This document shows positions 1 to 10,600 of a stretch of DNA of 64,000 nucleotides, in pieces (the first letter of the stretch is position 1; every line of letters starts with the position of its first letter). The notes beneath the pieces were generated by a model that saw only the letters and a list, made by a program, of their open reading frames with translations, made no database searches and was not told where the DNA came from. Source of the stretch: Paroedura picta (Eukaryota > Chordata > Lepidosauria > Squamata > Gekkonidae); the NCBI RefSeq assembly GCF_049243985.1, contig NC_135384.1, forward strand, positions 18,348,501 to 18,412,500, read 5' to 3'. The position numbers were made by a program, and so were the translations under genes.

Positions 1-750
1 GATTTAAACGCATGGAGGTTGAACGGGAAGGTTTAATGGAATTAGGTTACAGTGAAGAGGTTATCAATAATATATTAGCGTCCAGACAACAATCCAACAA
101 TAAGACTTACAATGATACCTGGTAAGTCTTTGTCCGTTGGTGTAGGAGAAAGAAAGACTACTTGAGGCCAAAAGTCAAGAAGGTCCAGGACAGGGTGAAG
201 CAGAAACTGAGAGGGGCAACTTTAAGGAGACAGGTGGTGGCATTAACATCAATTCTACCATTAGTAAATGGAAAGGGCTTATCAAAGCATTCACACATCA
301 TCAGATTCCTGAAGGGTGTGGCGATGACAGGTGACCTGGCAGTACATTGCTTTCCTACGTGGAACCTAAATGTGGTTTTGCAGAGCCTCACCAAACATCC
401 CTTTGGACCACTACCCAAGGTGTCACCAAAGTTTTTAAGGCTAAAAACTTTGGTTTTGGTAGCCATTACATTGGCCCAAAGAGTATCAGAATTAGCAGCA
501 ATGTCAGTGCATTAAAATTGCTGCATGATACACAAGGACAGAGTGGTGCTCCAGCTGGATCCTTCACTCAAATTTATTTTAATACAGCACTGTGGCCAGA
601 TCCTTCATTTCAACTAAAGGTATCATCAAACTTCCATCTAAAGCAAGAGGTGAGGGACATCCTCATCCCGCCCTCATCATTTCAGAGCAAAGTAGTACAG
701 AGAAGAAAGATAATTGCAAAAAGAAGAAAAGAATGCAATTTACAGTAGGG
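1..750 (+). mobile_element. DIRS-type retrotransposon fossil, tyrosine recombinase region
   Basis: The conceptual translation on the + strand reads like the tyrosine recombinase of DIRS-like retrotransposons: a helical segment with LRRQVVALTS, then LSKHSHIIRFLKGV, then LNVVLQSLTKHPFGPL and a segment ending AITLAQRVSELAAMS. These resemble the core-binding and early catalytic parts of that recombinase. The element runs off the left edge of the window, so its start is unknown. It is broken and old. The family call is inferred from motif memory; an alternative is another tyrosine-recombinase element such as Ngaro. Confidence 0.55.
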
Positions 751-972
751 TCTGCGATAGCTGCCATCGTTTTCCAGTTGTTTGTTTTTCCCTAATTCTG
801 ACTATTTTCTTCTTGTTGTTAGCTGTGTGAATGGTTAACAGTTTAATAGTTAAGTTATACAAGCTGTTGGAGTTCCTGAACTGAGCTTGAGTGACTCCCA
901 CCAGAAGCTAACAGGAAGGAGAAATTTGAATAAGTCCTGCCTCCCCGATGGAATGGTGGAAATCATCCAGAG

Positions 973-1321
973 CAGTGGTCCCCAACCCCCAGTCTGGGGA
1001 CCAGTACCAGTCTGTGGATCAGTCGGTACCGGTCTGCGGCTCCTCCTTGGAGGCTGCCCTGCCACTCTGCCGCCAGCTCACCTTTGGTCCCCTCCAGCAG
1101 CTGCCATGGCTGGGGCTCCCCCTCGGCGTGGCACTGCGCAGCTGCTGCTGGCAGCGGCCCCCAGTGGGTGGCGGGAGGTCAGGGGCACCGGCGGGAAAGC
1201 AAGTGGAGCAGGGGCTCAGGCGGCAACGTCCTTCGGCAAAAGACTCCCCCCTCCCCCCGGGCCTCAGTAAAATTGTCAAGCGTTGACCGGTCCCTGGTAA
1301 TAAAAAGGTTGGGGACCACTG
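973..1321. mobile_element. non-autonomous hAT element (CAGTGGTCCCCAACC family)
   Basis: The element begins CAGTGGTCCCCAACC and ends GGTTGGGGACCACTG, giving near-perfect terminal inverted repeats. It is flanked by 8-bp direct repeats ATCCAGAG and ACCCAGAG (one mismatch), the target duplication expected of hAT transposons. The interior is GC-rich and has no transposase. Related copies lie at 37376 and 50241. Confidence 0.85.
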
Positions 1322-1439
1322 ACCCAGAGGATGTCATCTTTTTCTCCTCAGAGGAGAAGGACTCATCACAGTATTGTAGTTCCTTTTCTCTTTTCCTCTT
1401 TTCTAAAGCTGAATAAAATTCATTAAAAAATCAAAGTGA

Positions 1440-2160
1440 ATATGTATGGTTTCAACAATGCTAAAAATGTAGTTGAAACTGAATTTCAATTCAAATATTA
1501 TTATTATTATCAAATTATTATTATCAAATATTATTATTATTCAAATAATGATCATGCATTACAAAAATGTACAGGATTTGATTGAAATATGGAAAAGAAG
1601 ATGAACAAGTAAAAGAATATACAGTTAAATAGCAAATATTCAAATAGATCATTGAGAAAGAATGTGGAATAAGGGGATTACATTCACATTGTGTTCTAAT
1701 TCTAAAAATTTATAAATTGATGTACAGGTGGTACTTGATGCTGAACAGACTGTAAAATGTATTTAAAAAATTGTCCAATAAGTGTTGGGAATATAAACAA
1801 TGCCAGGGATATTTAATCACATGTGGTGGACTTGCTGTAAGGCTCAGTTTCATGCATATGTACAAAAGATTTTGAAGTTTAATGTTCAAATGAAACCAGA
1901 TATATTTTTACTTGGACTAATGGACAGAAATTCAGGAAAAAAAACTAGGGACATTATTCCTATATATAATAACTGCTGCAAGAATACTAAGGGCACTGAA
2001 CTGGAAAAAAAATAAAAAATATATTGACAACTGAGGACTGGATATATTAAAAATAAGAGAATTGTGGAAATGATAAAACTACATTATTGATTGGAGAAAA
2101 AACAATATCTTCTTGCGTTCTTTTTTATATAAACAAAAACTTGTAATACAAAGACTGGAA
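1440..2160 (+). mobile_element. AT-rich region with an L1-type LINE ORF2 C-terminal relic
   Basis: The segment 1800-2130 translates to HMWWTCCKAQ followed by DIFLLGLMDRNSGKKTRDI and, after small breaks, an LNWKKNKKYIDN-like stretch. This is the layout of the C-terminal part of L1 ORF2, after the reverse transcriptase, where WWTC and a LLG motif are typical. The reading frame is broken. The flanking 1440-1790 part is AT-rich with an (ATT)n tract at 1497-1545 and may belong to the same element. Confidence 0.5.
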
Positions 2161-2194
2161 ACAAAAGTTTACTCACCCCCGCCCCCAATCTCCA

Positions 2195-2230
2195 GGTGTT
2201 TCCGAACCTGGCCCTGGCAACCCTAGTTAA
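2195..2230. repeat. remnant of an interspersed repeat (CTCCAGGTT/GGCAACC type)
   Basis: A short piece ending in CTGGCCCTGGCAACCCTAG matches the end of a repeat found more fully at 47625-47846, 49545-49722 and 57895-58000. The class of this repeat is not determined. Confidence 0.4.
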
Positions 2231-2526
2231 AAGACAGCATCTGGCCTAAGGAGGTGCGGTTGTATGGCATATCTCGACTGAACCCCTTCCCTACACTGCC
2301 CCTCGCCCAAATCGCCCAGAGAGGAGGCTCCCCGCCCGAAATCAGCCGCATCCCCATTTTGAACGCACACAAAATTCCATGCATCGCCACTCTCCCCGCA
2401 CATGGAGGACCCTAAACAACTGTCACTGGAAATCTTCGAGCACTTGGAAGACTGTAGCCCTTAGGTCTCGCACAGCACCGCGGGAGTGACGGTCTTACTG
2501 GCCACCGAGGGCACGACAGACTCGTT

Positions 2527-2545
2527 ACTACATCTCCCATCGCAC
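2527..2545 (+). promoter_or_regulatory. possible ZNF143-type site, weak
   Basis: ACTACATCTCCCATCGCAC resembles the ZNF143 (Staf) consensus ACTACAATTCCCAGAATGC in its ACTAC and TCCCA parts but differs at the 3' end. It is the first of three similar sites within 130 bp upstream of SCAF1. Confidence 0.4.
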
Positions 2546-2577
2546 CGTGCACACCGTTTCCCTCAACGGAGGTATGA

Positions 2578-2597
2578 GGCATTCCGGGAGGTCTAGT
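2578..2597 (-). promoter_or_regulatory. ZNF143-type site on the minus strand
   Basis: Read on the minus strand this is ACTAGACCTCCCGGAATGCC, a good match to the ZNF143/Staf consensus including the terminal AATGC. It lies 40 bp from a second strong site in the opposite orientation. Confidence 0.5.
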
Positions 2598-2637
2598 CCA
2601 TTTGGACACTCCTTGTGCGAGGTATGGCGCCCTTGGG

Positions 2638-2656
2638 ACTACACTTCCCAGCATGC
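2638..2656 (+). promoter_or_regulatory. ZNF143-type site, strong
   Basis: ACTACACTTCCCAGCATGC matches the ZNF143/THAP11 promoter consensus at almost every position. Such sites usually lie within a few tens of bases of the start of housekeeping transcripts. This fits the CpG-rich setting just upstream of the probable SCAF1 first exon. Confidence 0.65.
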
Positions 2657-2720
2657 TCAAGAGCTCTGTCGCCCCGCCTTTCTCAACTACCCTCCCCGCA
2701 GCAGGGCCGAGCTGAGTAAA

Positions 2721-2792
2721 ATGGCTGCCGCAGAGGCCGGGCCCGGGCCGTGTTGGCGGCAGTGGCTGAGCGTCCTCCTCTTGTTGTGCTGA
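2721..2792 (+). CDS. possible upstream ORF of 23 codons in SCAF1 exon 1
   Basis: An ATG in a strong initiation context (AAAATGG) opens a 23-codon frame, MAAAEAGPGPCWRQWL followed by SVLLLLC, and closes within the proposed exon 1. If this lies in the transcript it would be translated before the main SCAF1 start in the next exon. The same bases (AAAATGGCTGCC) also resemble a YY1 site, so the ATG may simply be part of a promoter element. There is no sign of conservation either way. Confidence 0.3.
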   Translation: MAAAEAGPGPCWRQWLSVLLLLC

Positions 2793-3453
2793 AGAGGGGC
2801 GGGTGGAAGGGCGTAGCTTTGCGGTGGAACCAGGTAATTATGGCAACCTACTGAGGAAAGGCATTACTGAAGAAGCTAATATTGTGGCCGGGGGTTAGGG
2901 GAGGTGTTGGGGGGGGGGGTGATATTAGGTGTGCGCAATGCAGGGTTGAGGGCCTGAAAACAACAGGGCGGCTTTGGGGTGGCCTTAGAGAAAGTGGTGA
3001 GACTCTAAAGCATGGGCAGGGGAGTGTGGGACGGGTGGTTGGGGGCTTAATTTGAATTTGAGAGGATCCCCCTACTTGTGGCGGGGGAACCCTTTGGAGC
3101 AGTTGCATCTGAAGGTTAGGAATTACGAAGGGAAGGAGGCAGTAGTCTACGGAGGATACGCCATGTATTTCTCTTGGGCGAGGAAGATCTTGAAGGGTCA
3201 GTGTGCGTTTTAAGGGGCCTGTCTTTCGAGGGAATCACTGGAGTGTTTTGCGGCCCGCTCGTCACTGCGAGCTGGTCGAGCTGGGCACTTCTTAACGTGG
3301 CTTGGGGATGCAGCGTAGGGCTTTCGTTGGCCTTGGCAGGATGGGGGGGGGGCTTTCTCTGTGTTAGGAGCAGGTCATTGAAGAATTGTGGTAGTGTCCA
3401 GTTAGCGGCCTGTAAACCTAAGGTTGGGGAAGGCTCCTTTTAATCCTCTAGAG

Positions 3454-3540
3454 CAGGGGTGGCCAGACTGTGGCTCTCCATGGACTACAATTCGCATGAG
3501 TGCCTGCTGGCACAGGAGAGCCACAGTTTGACCACCCCTG
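3454..3540. mobile_element. short hAT MITE, near-palindrome (CAGGGGTGGCCA family)
   Basis: An 87-bp element starts CAGGGGTGGCCAGACTGTGG and ends with the approximate reverse complement ACCACCCCTG. It is flanked by perfect 8-bp duplications CTCTAGAG (3446-3453 and 3541-3548). The arms can pair over about 25 bp each, so the element is almost a hairpin. Fragments of the same family occur near 18963, 42773 and 49886. Confidence 0.9.
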
Positions 3541-3548
3541 CTCTAGAG

Positions 3549-4737
3549 CCTAGATGGTTAGAGGATATGTGTGATTAATGGAATTCATATATACCAAAGG
3601 AATTGTGGGCCTGAGATGCAGGTTATGGAGAAGAACAACTCTGGCCAAATGCAGCTTGAGAGTGAATATGGATGAGAGCAGGAAAAATGAGAATAGGAAG
3701 TGCACAGTGAAATGATAGTTACAGCTGCTAACAGGCTGTTCAGAATGTGGGATTTTGGGGAGTTCTGTTTGATGCTTGTCAAGGGAGGTGATAGCCAGGT
3801 GTTGTAGTTTGGTATGAGAAATTGATGGGTTGGTGGGTTAGTGTTCTGGTGGTTGGTGTGCATGCATATGTGGAGGAAGAGGCAGTCCTGAGTGGGATGA
3901 CCTTTAAAAAAGAGGTTGGATGAAGAACTGTCATGAGTTTAGCTGTGAGCTGTTCTTGGGGACAAGAAATGGGGCAGATGACCATCTGCTGGGTGGCTTC
4001 CAGCTGTCTGTGCTTTTTGCAATATATAACAGCAATGTGCATCTTGTGGTTCTGCTAATGTGTAGCATCTAACAAGCAATGGTACAGGGCTAAAGTTATT
4101 TAATAAAGGGAGAACTTTGGAAAACTAGGAGAGCAGTTGAGGCACTTTGGTCCTTCCCTCCTTAAAGTATAGAAAACATTGTGTTGAATGTCTTAATCCT
4201 TCCAGCATATCCCAAGTGGTATTTTGTCATTCTCTTGATTTGCTTTGTCATTCCAGTGCTAAAGATCCCACTGCTTGGACACCTTCTGCCTCCCATTTGA
4301 ATTCCCTCCTGTCACTTCCCCTGATGTGCTTGTTGCTGTTAATTCTCAAGTTGTCCCATCACCAGGCTTTTATAAAAGGAAAGGATTGAGGTGTCCAGTG
4401 GAGAAAAAAGTCACACTGGAAAAGGCAGAAAGATGCTGTTTTATGGGCAAGGGGGGAGGGGCACAGCAAAGAGCCTATAAGCATTGTGGGCTGAGTCTTA
4501 TATGGAAGTCAAGCAACTATGGAGGAAAGTTCATGTGTGGATAGTTTTTAACGATAGGAACCTGATTTAGCAAGTTAGATATAAGGGCTACAGAGGAGGG
4601 AATTAGTAGCAGAAGCCATGTTTCAGGCTTTAGCGTTTAAATGTCAACCTATATAGCATTTTCGTATTTAGCATTTCCCTACCAAGAGAGGGGCTCTTAA
4701 AGTTCACCAGTGCTCATCCTTAGAACACTTCTGGTTA
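3549..4737. other. SCAF1 intron 1, no recognised feature
   Basis: No gene, RNA or clear repeat was recognised in this stretch. Open frames here are short and lack codon or motif support. Confidence 0.5.
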
Positions 4738-6483
4738 GAATCATAGAATCATAGAGTTGGAAGGGGCCATACAGGCCATCTAGTCCAACCCCCTGCTCAA
4801 CGCAGGATTAGCCCTAAGCATCCTAAAGCATCCAAGAAAAGTGTGTATCCAACCTTTGCTTGAAGACTTCCAGTGAGGGGGAGCTCACCACCTCCTTAGG
4901 CAGCCTATTCCACTGCTGAACTACTCTGACTGTGAAAAACTTTTTCCTGATATCTAGCCTATATCGTTGTACTTGAAGTTTAAACCCATTACTGCGTGTC
5001 CTCTCCTCTGCAGCCGGCAGAAACAGCATCCTGCCCTCCTCCAAGTGACAACCTTTCAAATACTTAAAGAGGGCTATCATGTCCCCTCTCAACATCCTTT
5101 TCTCCAGGCTGAACATTCCCAAGTCCCTCAACCTATCTTCATAGGGCTTGGTTCCTTGGCCCCAGATCATCTTCGTCGCTCTCCTCTGTGCCCTTTCAAT
5201 TTTATCGACGTCCTTCTTGAAGTGAGGCCTCCAGAACTGCACACAGTACTCCAGGTGTGGTCTGACCAGTGCCGTATACAATGGGACTATGACATCTTGT
5301 GATTTTGATGTGATGCCCCTGTTGATACAGCCCAAAATGGCATTTGCCTTTTTTACCGCTGCATCACACTGCCTGCTCATGTTTAGTTTACAATCCACAA
5401 GTACCCCAAGGTCTGGTTCACACACAGTGCTACCTAGAAGCGTATCCCCCATCCAGTAGGCATGCTTTTCATTTTTCTGACCCAGATGCAGAACTTTACA
5501 CTTATCTTTATTAAATTGCATCTTGTTCTCATTTGCCCATTTTTCCATTGTGTTCAGATCTCGTTGAACTCTGTCTCTATCTTCCGGAGTATTTGCCAGT
5601 CCTCCCAATTTGGTGTCATCTGCAAACTTGATGAGTAGTCCCTCCACCCCCTCATCTAGATCATTAATAAATATGTTAAAAAGTACCGGGCCGAGCACCG
5701 AGCCCTGAGGTACCCCGCTACTCACCTCTCTCCAGTCTGATGAAACACCATTGACAACAACTCTTTGAGTGCGGTTCTCTAACCAATTCCCTATCCACCT
5801 AACTATCTGAACATGCAGATTGTAGTCCTTCAACTTATCCATCAGAACATCATGGGGAACCTTGTCAAAAGCTTTACTAAAATCCAAGTAAATGACATCA
5901 ACCGAATTTCCCCGATCCAGCAAACCTGTGACTTGGTCAAAAAAGGAAACTAGGTTGGTCTGGCAGGACCTGTTGGAGACAAATCCATGCTGACTTCCTT
6001 GGATCACCAAATTGTCCTCCAGATGTTTGCAGATCGCTCCCTTCAATATCTGCTCCATTATCTTCCCCACAACAGAGGTCAGACTCACTGGTCTGTAGTT
6101 TCCAGGGTCATCCTTCCTCCCTTTTTTGAAGATCGGAATAACGTTTGCTCTTTTCCAGTCCTCCGGGACATCTCCAGTCCTTAAAGAGGTTCCGAAGATG
6201 ATGGACAAGGGCCGTGCAAGTTCTCTGGAAAGTTCTTTGAGTACTCTCGGGTGCATTTCATCCGGACCAGGGGATTTGAACTCATCCAGTGCAGCTAAAT
6301 GCCTCTCGACAACCTCTCTATCCATGTTAACCTGCCACCCAGACACTATCCTTTGGCTACGGCCATCTCTAGATGTGCCTAATCCCTTTGACCTGTGGGA
6401 AAAAACAGATGTAAAATAGGCACTAAGCCTTTCTGCTTTCTCTTTATCTTTAGTTAGAGATTTATCCATTCGCACCCAACAGT
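4738..6483 (-). mobile_element. CR1 LINE, 5' truncated, with an open reverse transcriptase frame
   Basis: The element lies antisense to SCAF1 in intron 1. Its 3' end (low coordinate) carries the ATTCTATGATTCTATGA-type repeats typical of CR1. An uninterrupted 550-codon frame (6475-4823) covers the reverse transcriptase: [67 protein letters not shown] and the catalytic FADDTKLGG. The endonuclease part is missing because the copy is 5' truncated. The lack of stops over 1.65 kb suggests a fairly recent insertion. Confidence 0.92.
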
Positions 6484-6654
6484 TCTAACCTCTTACTATA
6501 TTCACAAAGGAACAGATTTTGTTTTTAAAAATGCCAGGTGTGCTTTTGTTGCTAGTATATGTAGTAAGCGAAAGAGTCCTGTTATGCACAATTTCTGGAG
6601 AGAAATGCTGATATTTTCCCCTTCTTCCTGCCTCTAGCTTGCAGATGTGCCTGG

Positions 6655-7053
6655 AACATATTGCAACCTTTTTAACTTTGAGAAACCCCTGAAACATTTT
6701 TTAGGCTTCGAGAAATCCTAGAAGTGTCACAATTGTACAGAATATGGTTAAGAAGCATAGCTGTGTATACACTCACCTGGGGCCCCTCCCCACCCCTCCA
6801 GGCTGATCATTGGCCATTTTGGGAGGGAGGGCAGGTCAACATGACCATATATCATCATACCACCCAGTAAACCGCCCTGAGCCGTACGGGAGAGTGGTAT
6901 AAAAATCTAAGAAATAAATACATAAATAAAAATAAATGTTGAACACATTTTAAAAATATGTGAAACATTAATAAACTCCCACCCATTCGGGAAACCATTC
7001 CAAGGCTGTCAGGAAACCCCATGGTTTCACAAAGCCCTGGTTGAGAAAGCCTG
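6655..7053. mobile_element. hAT-like MITE (CAGCCTTTCTCAACC family), diverged
   Basis: The left part resembles TTGCAACCTTTTTAACTTTG with GAGAAACCCCTGAAACATT. The interior has the GGGGCCCCTCCCC and GACCATATAT landmarks of this family, and the right end is GTTGAGAAAGCCTG. Better-preserved copies at 34743 and 20605 show the 8-bp target duplication. Boundaries of this copy are approximate. Confidence 0.6.
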
Positions 7054-7481
7054 GTATCTGCAATAAGAAGCTTTAGTCTGATTTAAATACCGAGGCTTAA
7101 TATGAGGCAACTGTTCAATGTTCTGTTATGGTATTTTCTCTTGTTCACATTTGGGTAATGCCCTGAATATCTCTTCAAGAAAGCCAGATGTGAGCTTATC
7201 CATCCCTAGCCCTTCCGCCTCTCTCACAAAATGCTTACCCCTGAATACAGGTGATAACAAACCTCAACTCTATTAGAGCAGGGGAGGGTGATTTCCTGAG
7301 AGGGGAGTAGGATTTGGTGAGTAGAAATTCAGGTCAGGAGCATATCTATGCATGTTCCAGGTTCGAATGCCAGGATTTCTGAATTCTGTGCAAGAAATTA
7401 GACTGAAGCATTTAGGGGATCAGATGCTAGACTATTGCTGATTCTTCCTTTCTTGGTCACTAGGATTTGCAGTTCTTGCAG

Positions 7482-7621
7482 ACATGGAAGAGGAGGAGAA
7501 TCAACACCCCCCAGTAAGGGAGAATCCTGCACGAGGTGGGGAGAAGCCGGCTGCTGAAACATCTCTTGATGCAGATTGGGACCAGTTGGGTGCCTTCTTT
7601 GCTGGCCAAGTTATCATTTTG
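7482..7621 (+). CDS. SCAF1: SCAF1 first coding exon
   Basis: The acceptor TTCTTGCAG lies two bases before the ATG at 7484. The exon encodes residues 1-46, [14 protein letters not shown] through [10 protein letters not shown], and ends in phase 0 at TTG|GTAATG. The MEEE start matches the mammalian protein, which supports this ATG. The stretch between the start and AFFAGQ is acidic and poorly conserved. Confidence 0.85.
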
Positions 7622-10600
7622 GTAATGGATGCCTGTATTTCTTATGTGTCTGTTATGGATACCTCTTCTGATTGTGGTTGGCAGATGTGACCCATGCTGG
7701 GAAACTGCCTTGATAGGTTGAGATTTTAAGAATGGGAACAGCCATTGTGGGATAATGTGGTTGACAACAGATAATTTTGGAGATAGACTCCTTGCCGGTT
7801 TTTTGGAAGGGTTTGTCCATCTAGCCATCAATGTTCATTTGTGCAAACTTTTGTCTTGTACTCTGCCTGGGACACAGGAATCTGGAAGAGGTGGCTATAT
7901 TCATACATGGCATCTTTATTTTTATTTTTTATTTTATTTATTAGATTTTTATATCGTCCTCCCATACAGCTCAGGGCGGTTTACATATAATGTCACGGGG
8001 TGATACATGGGATGACCTAAACACATAACATAATCAAAAGTAACATTAACAGTAATCCAACAGTGGTTCTAAATCAACACAATTTCAATGGTTTTGATCA
8101 ACAACATAACAGGAACGACAACCTAGATAAGGCCCCCAGAGAGGTCAGACTGGTTTAGGCCATGTAGGGATATCTGAGGGGGACCTGTGGATGTTATTAG
8201 GTTTGGTTGGTCTCAGGCAAATGCCTGGTGGAGGAGCTCCCTTTTGCAGGCCCTGCAAAATTGTGGGAGTTCAGGCAGGGCCCTGATCTCTTCAGGAAGC
8301 TCGTTCTACCAGGTGGGGGCCAGGACAGAAAAAGCTCTGGTCATTGTTGAAGATTGACGTGCTTCTTTGGAGCCAGGAATCACCAGCCAGTTGGGGGTGG
8401 TGGAGTGTAGTGTTCTTTTGGGGGTGTAGGCAGAGAGACAGTCTCTCAGGTACACTGGGCCCAGACTGCATATTGGCTTGAAGGTAAGAACCAAAACTTT
8501 AAGCCTGATCCAGAATTCAATTGGGAGCCAGCTGAGTTGTTGAAGTATAGGCCGGATGTGGGATCTCCATGTTGAATTGGTGAGAATCCTGGCTGTGGCG
8601 TTCCAAACCAATTGCCGTTTCCGGGACAAGGATAAGGGTAGGCCTGCGTAGAGTGAGTTGCAGAAGTCCAGTCTAGAGGTGACCATCACATGGATCACTA
8701 TAGCTAGGTGTTCTGGTGCCTAGTAGGGTGCTAGTAGCTTAGCTTGGTGTAGATGGTAGGCCAGCCAAGCTACTCATGTGACCTGCACCTCCATGGAAAG
8801 GAAGGCCTTGAGGATCACACCCAGGTTTCTGGCAGAGTAGGCTACTGCTAGACTTACTCCGTCTAGGTTGGGTAACTGCGTTTCCTCACTTGGTCCCTTC
8901 CTACCCAGCCACAGGACCTCTGTCTTTGAAGGGTTGAGCTTCAGATGACTCTGCTTGAGCCATTTTGTTACTGCTTCCCAGCATCTGGCTAAAGCTTCTG
9001 TGTGGGAAATCGGTGTGGTCATCCATCAGGAGAAAGAGCTGGGTATAATGTGCATATTGGTGGCAACCCAGCCCAAACTTCCATATCAGCTGAGTAAGAG
9101 GGCAAATGAAGATGTTAAATAAAATCTTGCAACAGGATCAGGGTCAGATGATCCCCCCCCCAATACAATACAAGTAGCAGAGTGCCCTTTTCCCTTTTCT
9201 CTATATGTGATGGTGTCTAGAGCAGTGGTCCCCAACCTTTTTCAGGCTGGGGACCGGCGGCAGCAGGGAGGGCGATTGCCCAGCCACGCATGCATAGTTG
9301 CGCATGCGCAATGCACATGCCCGACCGAAAACACACATGCGCTGCACTTTTGCGCATGCACGCTTCCGGCCGCACATGTGCATAGCGCGTGCGCGGCCCT
9401 GCTTCCCTCTCCCCCCCTCCCACAGTAAGAAGCTTGCCGGGCCGCAAACTTGCGGCCTGGGAAGTTTCTTACTGCGGGGAGAGGGAGCTGTGGCCCGGTG
9501 GCCAGGACCTTTGCGGCCCGGCACCAGGCCACGGCCCGGTGGTTGGGTATCACCGGTCTAGAGTAGTGGTCCCCAACCTTTTTAAGGTTGAGGACTGCCT
9601 CCGGGGGTGGTGAAGAGCCAGCGGCCCGGGCGCCGCGCATGTGTGTTAGCGCCCCCTGGTGGTGAAAAATTGCACGCGCGGCAGCTCCACGCCTGCACGT
9701 TTTCACCACCAGGGGGCGCTAAAGTGCATGCGCAGGAGATGCGTGTTTGTGCCCGCCAGCGGCCGCACCTGCATCTTCTCACAGCAGAAAACTTCTCTCG
9801 CCGCCTGGTGAGCTTCTCTCTGTGGAAGGGGGGGGAGAGGCAGGCGTGGTGGCCCATCACCGAGGCCTTTGCGGCCCACTAGTGGGCCGTAGACCACAGA
9901 TTGACTACCCCTGGTCTAGAGTTCTCTACTCTACGTAGAGATATGCTTGTAAGGGAGGGGGAGCAAGCCCTGCAATACACAGTAAGGGGCATGGCTGGTT
10001 GCAAAGTGGATGAGCCTTCCTTGAATCTTTTAAGTTCTTGGAGGCATCAGTGTTCCTTAGTCATGTTTTATTTGCAAATCTGAGATTTCTTGCAAGAATC
10101 TGGAGGAGGTCACAAGGCTGAGATGTGGCCTCCCACTACTTGCTCCAGCAACAGAGATCTATGTTTCCTGTCCTGGTGTGAACTTGGGTTTTGCAGGATT
10201 TTTCAGATGCAGTTGGATTTTTCCACTGATAGCCACCATCTGTGATGTTTGGTGTGACTGTGGCCCTGTTTTCCAGGGCTACTTTCTCTAGCCAGAGAAA
10301 ACAGAAGCCAAATAGTACGGTGGATGATCAAAATATTTGTGTTGTGTCTGTGTATAAAAAAATTCCCACACGTCTCAGATTTCAAGCATCTTGGATTGTC
10401 TCATGATTTAAAGATTAAAAATTAACAGGATTTTTGTTCTGTCATATGCTTTTAATGCATCTGACAGAGTGGTCCATAGTCCCTGAAAGGTTATGCTAGA
10501 ATAAAACCTTGTTCATTTTTATGATACTGCACAAAAGGCTTGTTTATTTTTGCTGTGACAGATAAGTGGGGCTCCTTCTCAGGAGTTATTAACTTTCCTG

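Larger units (their letters stand above)
2540..2833 (+). promoter_or_regulatory. SCAF1: SCAF1 CpG-rich promoter and probable non-coding exon 1
   Basis: This stretch is GC- and CpG-rich and contains the ZNF143-type sites. It ends in a plausible splice donor, CAG|GTAATT at 2833/2834. The first coding SCAF1 exon has an acceptor two bases before its ATG, so a separate upstream 5' UTR exon must exist, and this is the only CpG-rich candidate. The transcription start cannot be fixed from sequence. Confidence is moderate for the promoter and lower for the exact donor. Confidence 0.55.
9564..9913. mobile_element. second hAT element of the pair, carrying two facing CTCF-type motifs
   Basis: It starts TAGTGGTCCCCAACCTTTTT directly after the second GTCTAGAG and ends GATTGACTACCCCTG before a third GTCTAGAG (9914-9921). 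The left end resembles the CAGTGGTCCCC family and the right end resembles the CAGGGGTGGCCA family, so the element looks like a hybrid. It carries an inverted pair of CACCACCAGGGGGCGCTA words (9647-9664 minus, 9704-9721 plus). Confidence 0.8.

Noticed and set aside
9201-9897. Several overlapping open frames on both strands with Cys/His/Ala-rich translations
   Set aside because: They lie inside GC-rich, palindromic hAT elements; CpG-rich sequence has few stops by chance, and no protein family is recognisable.
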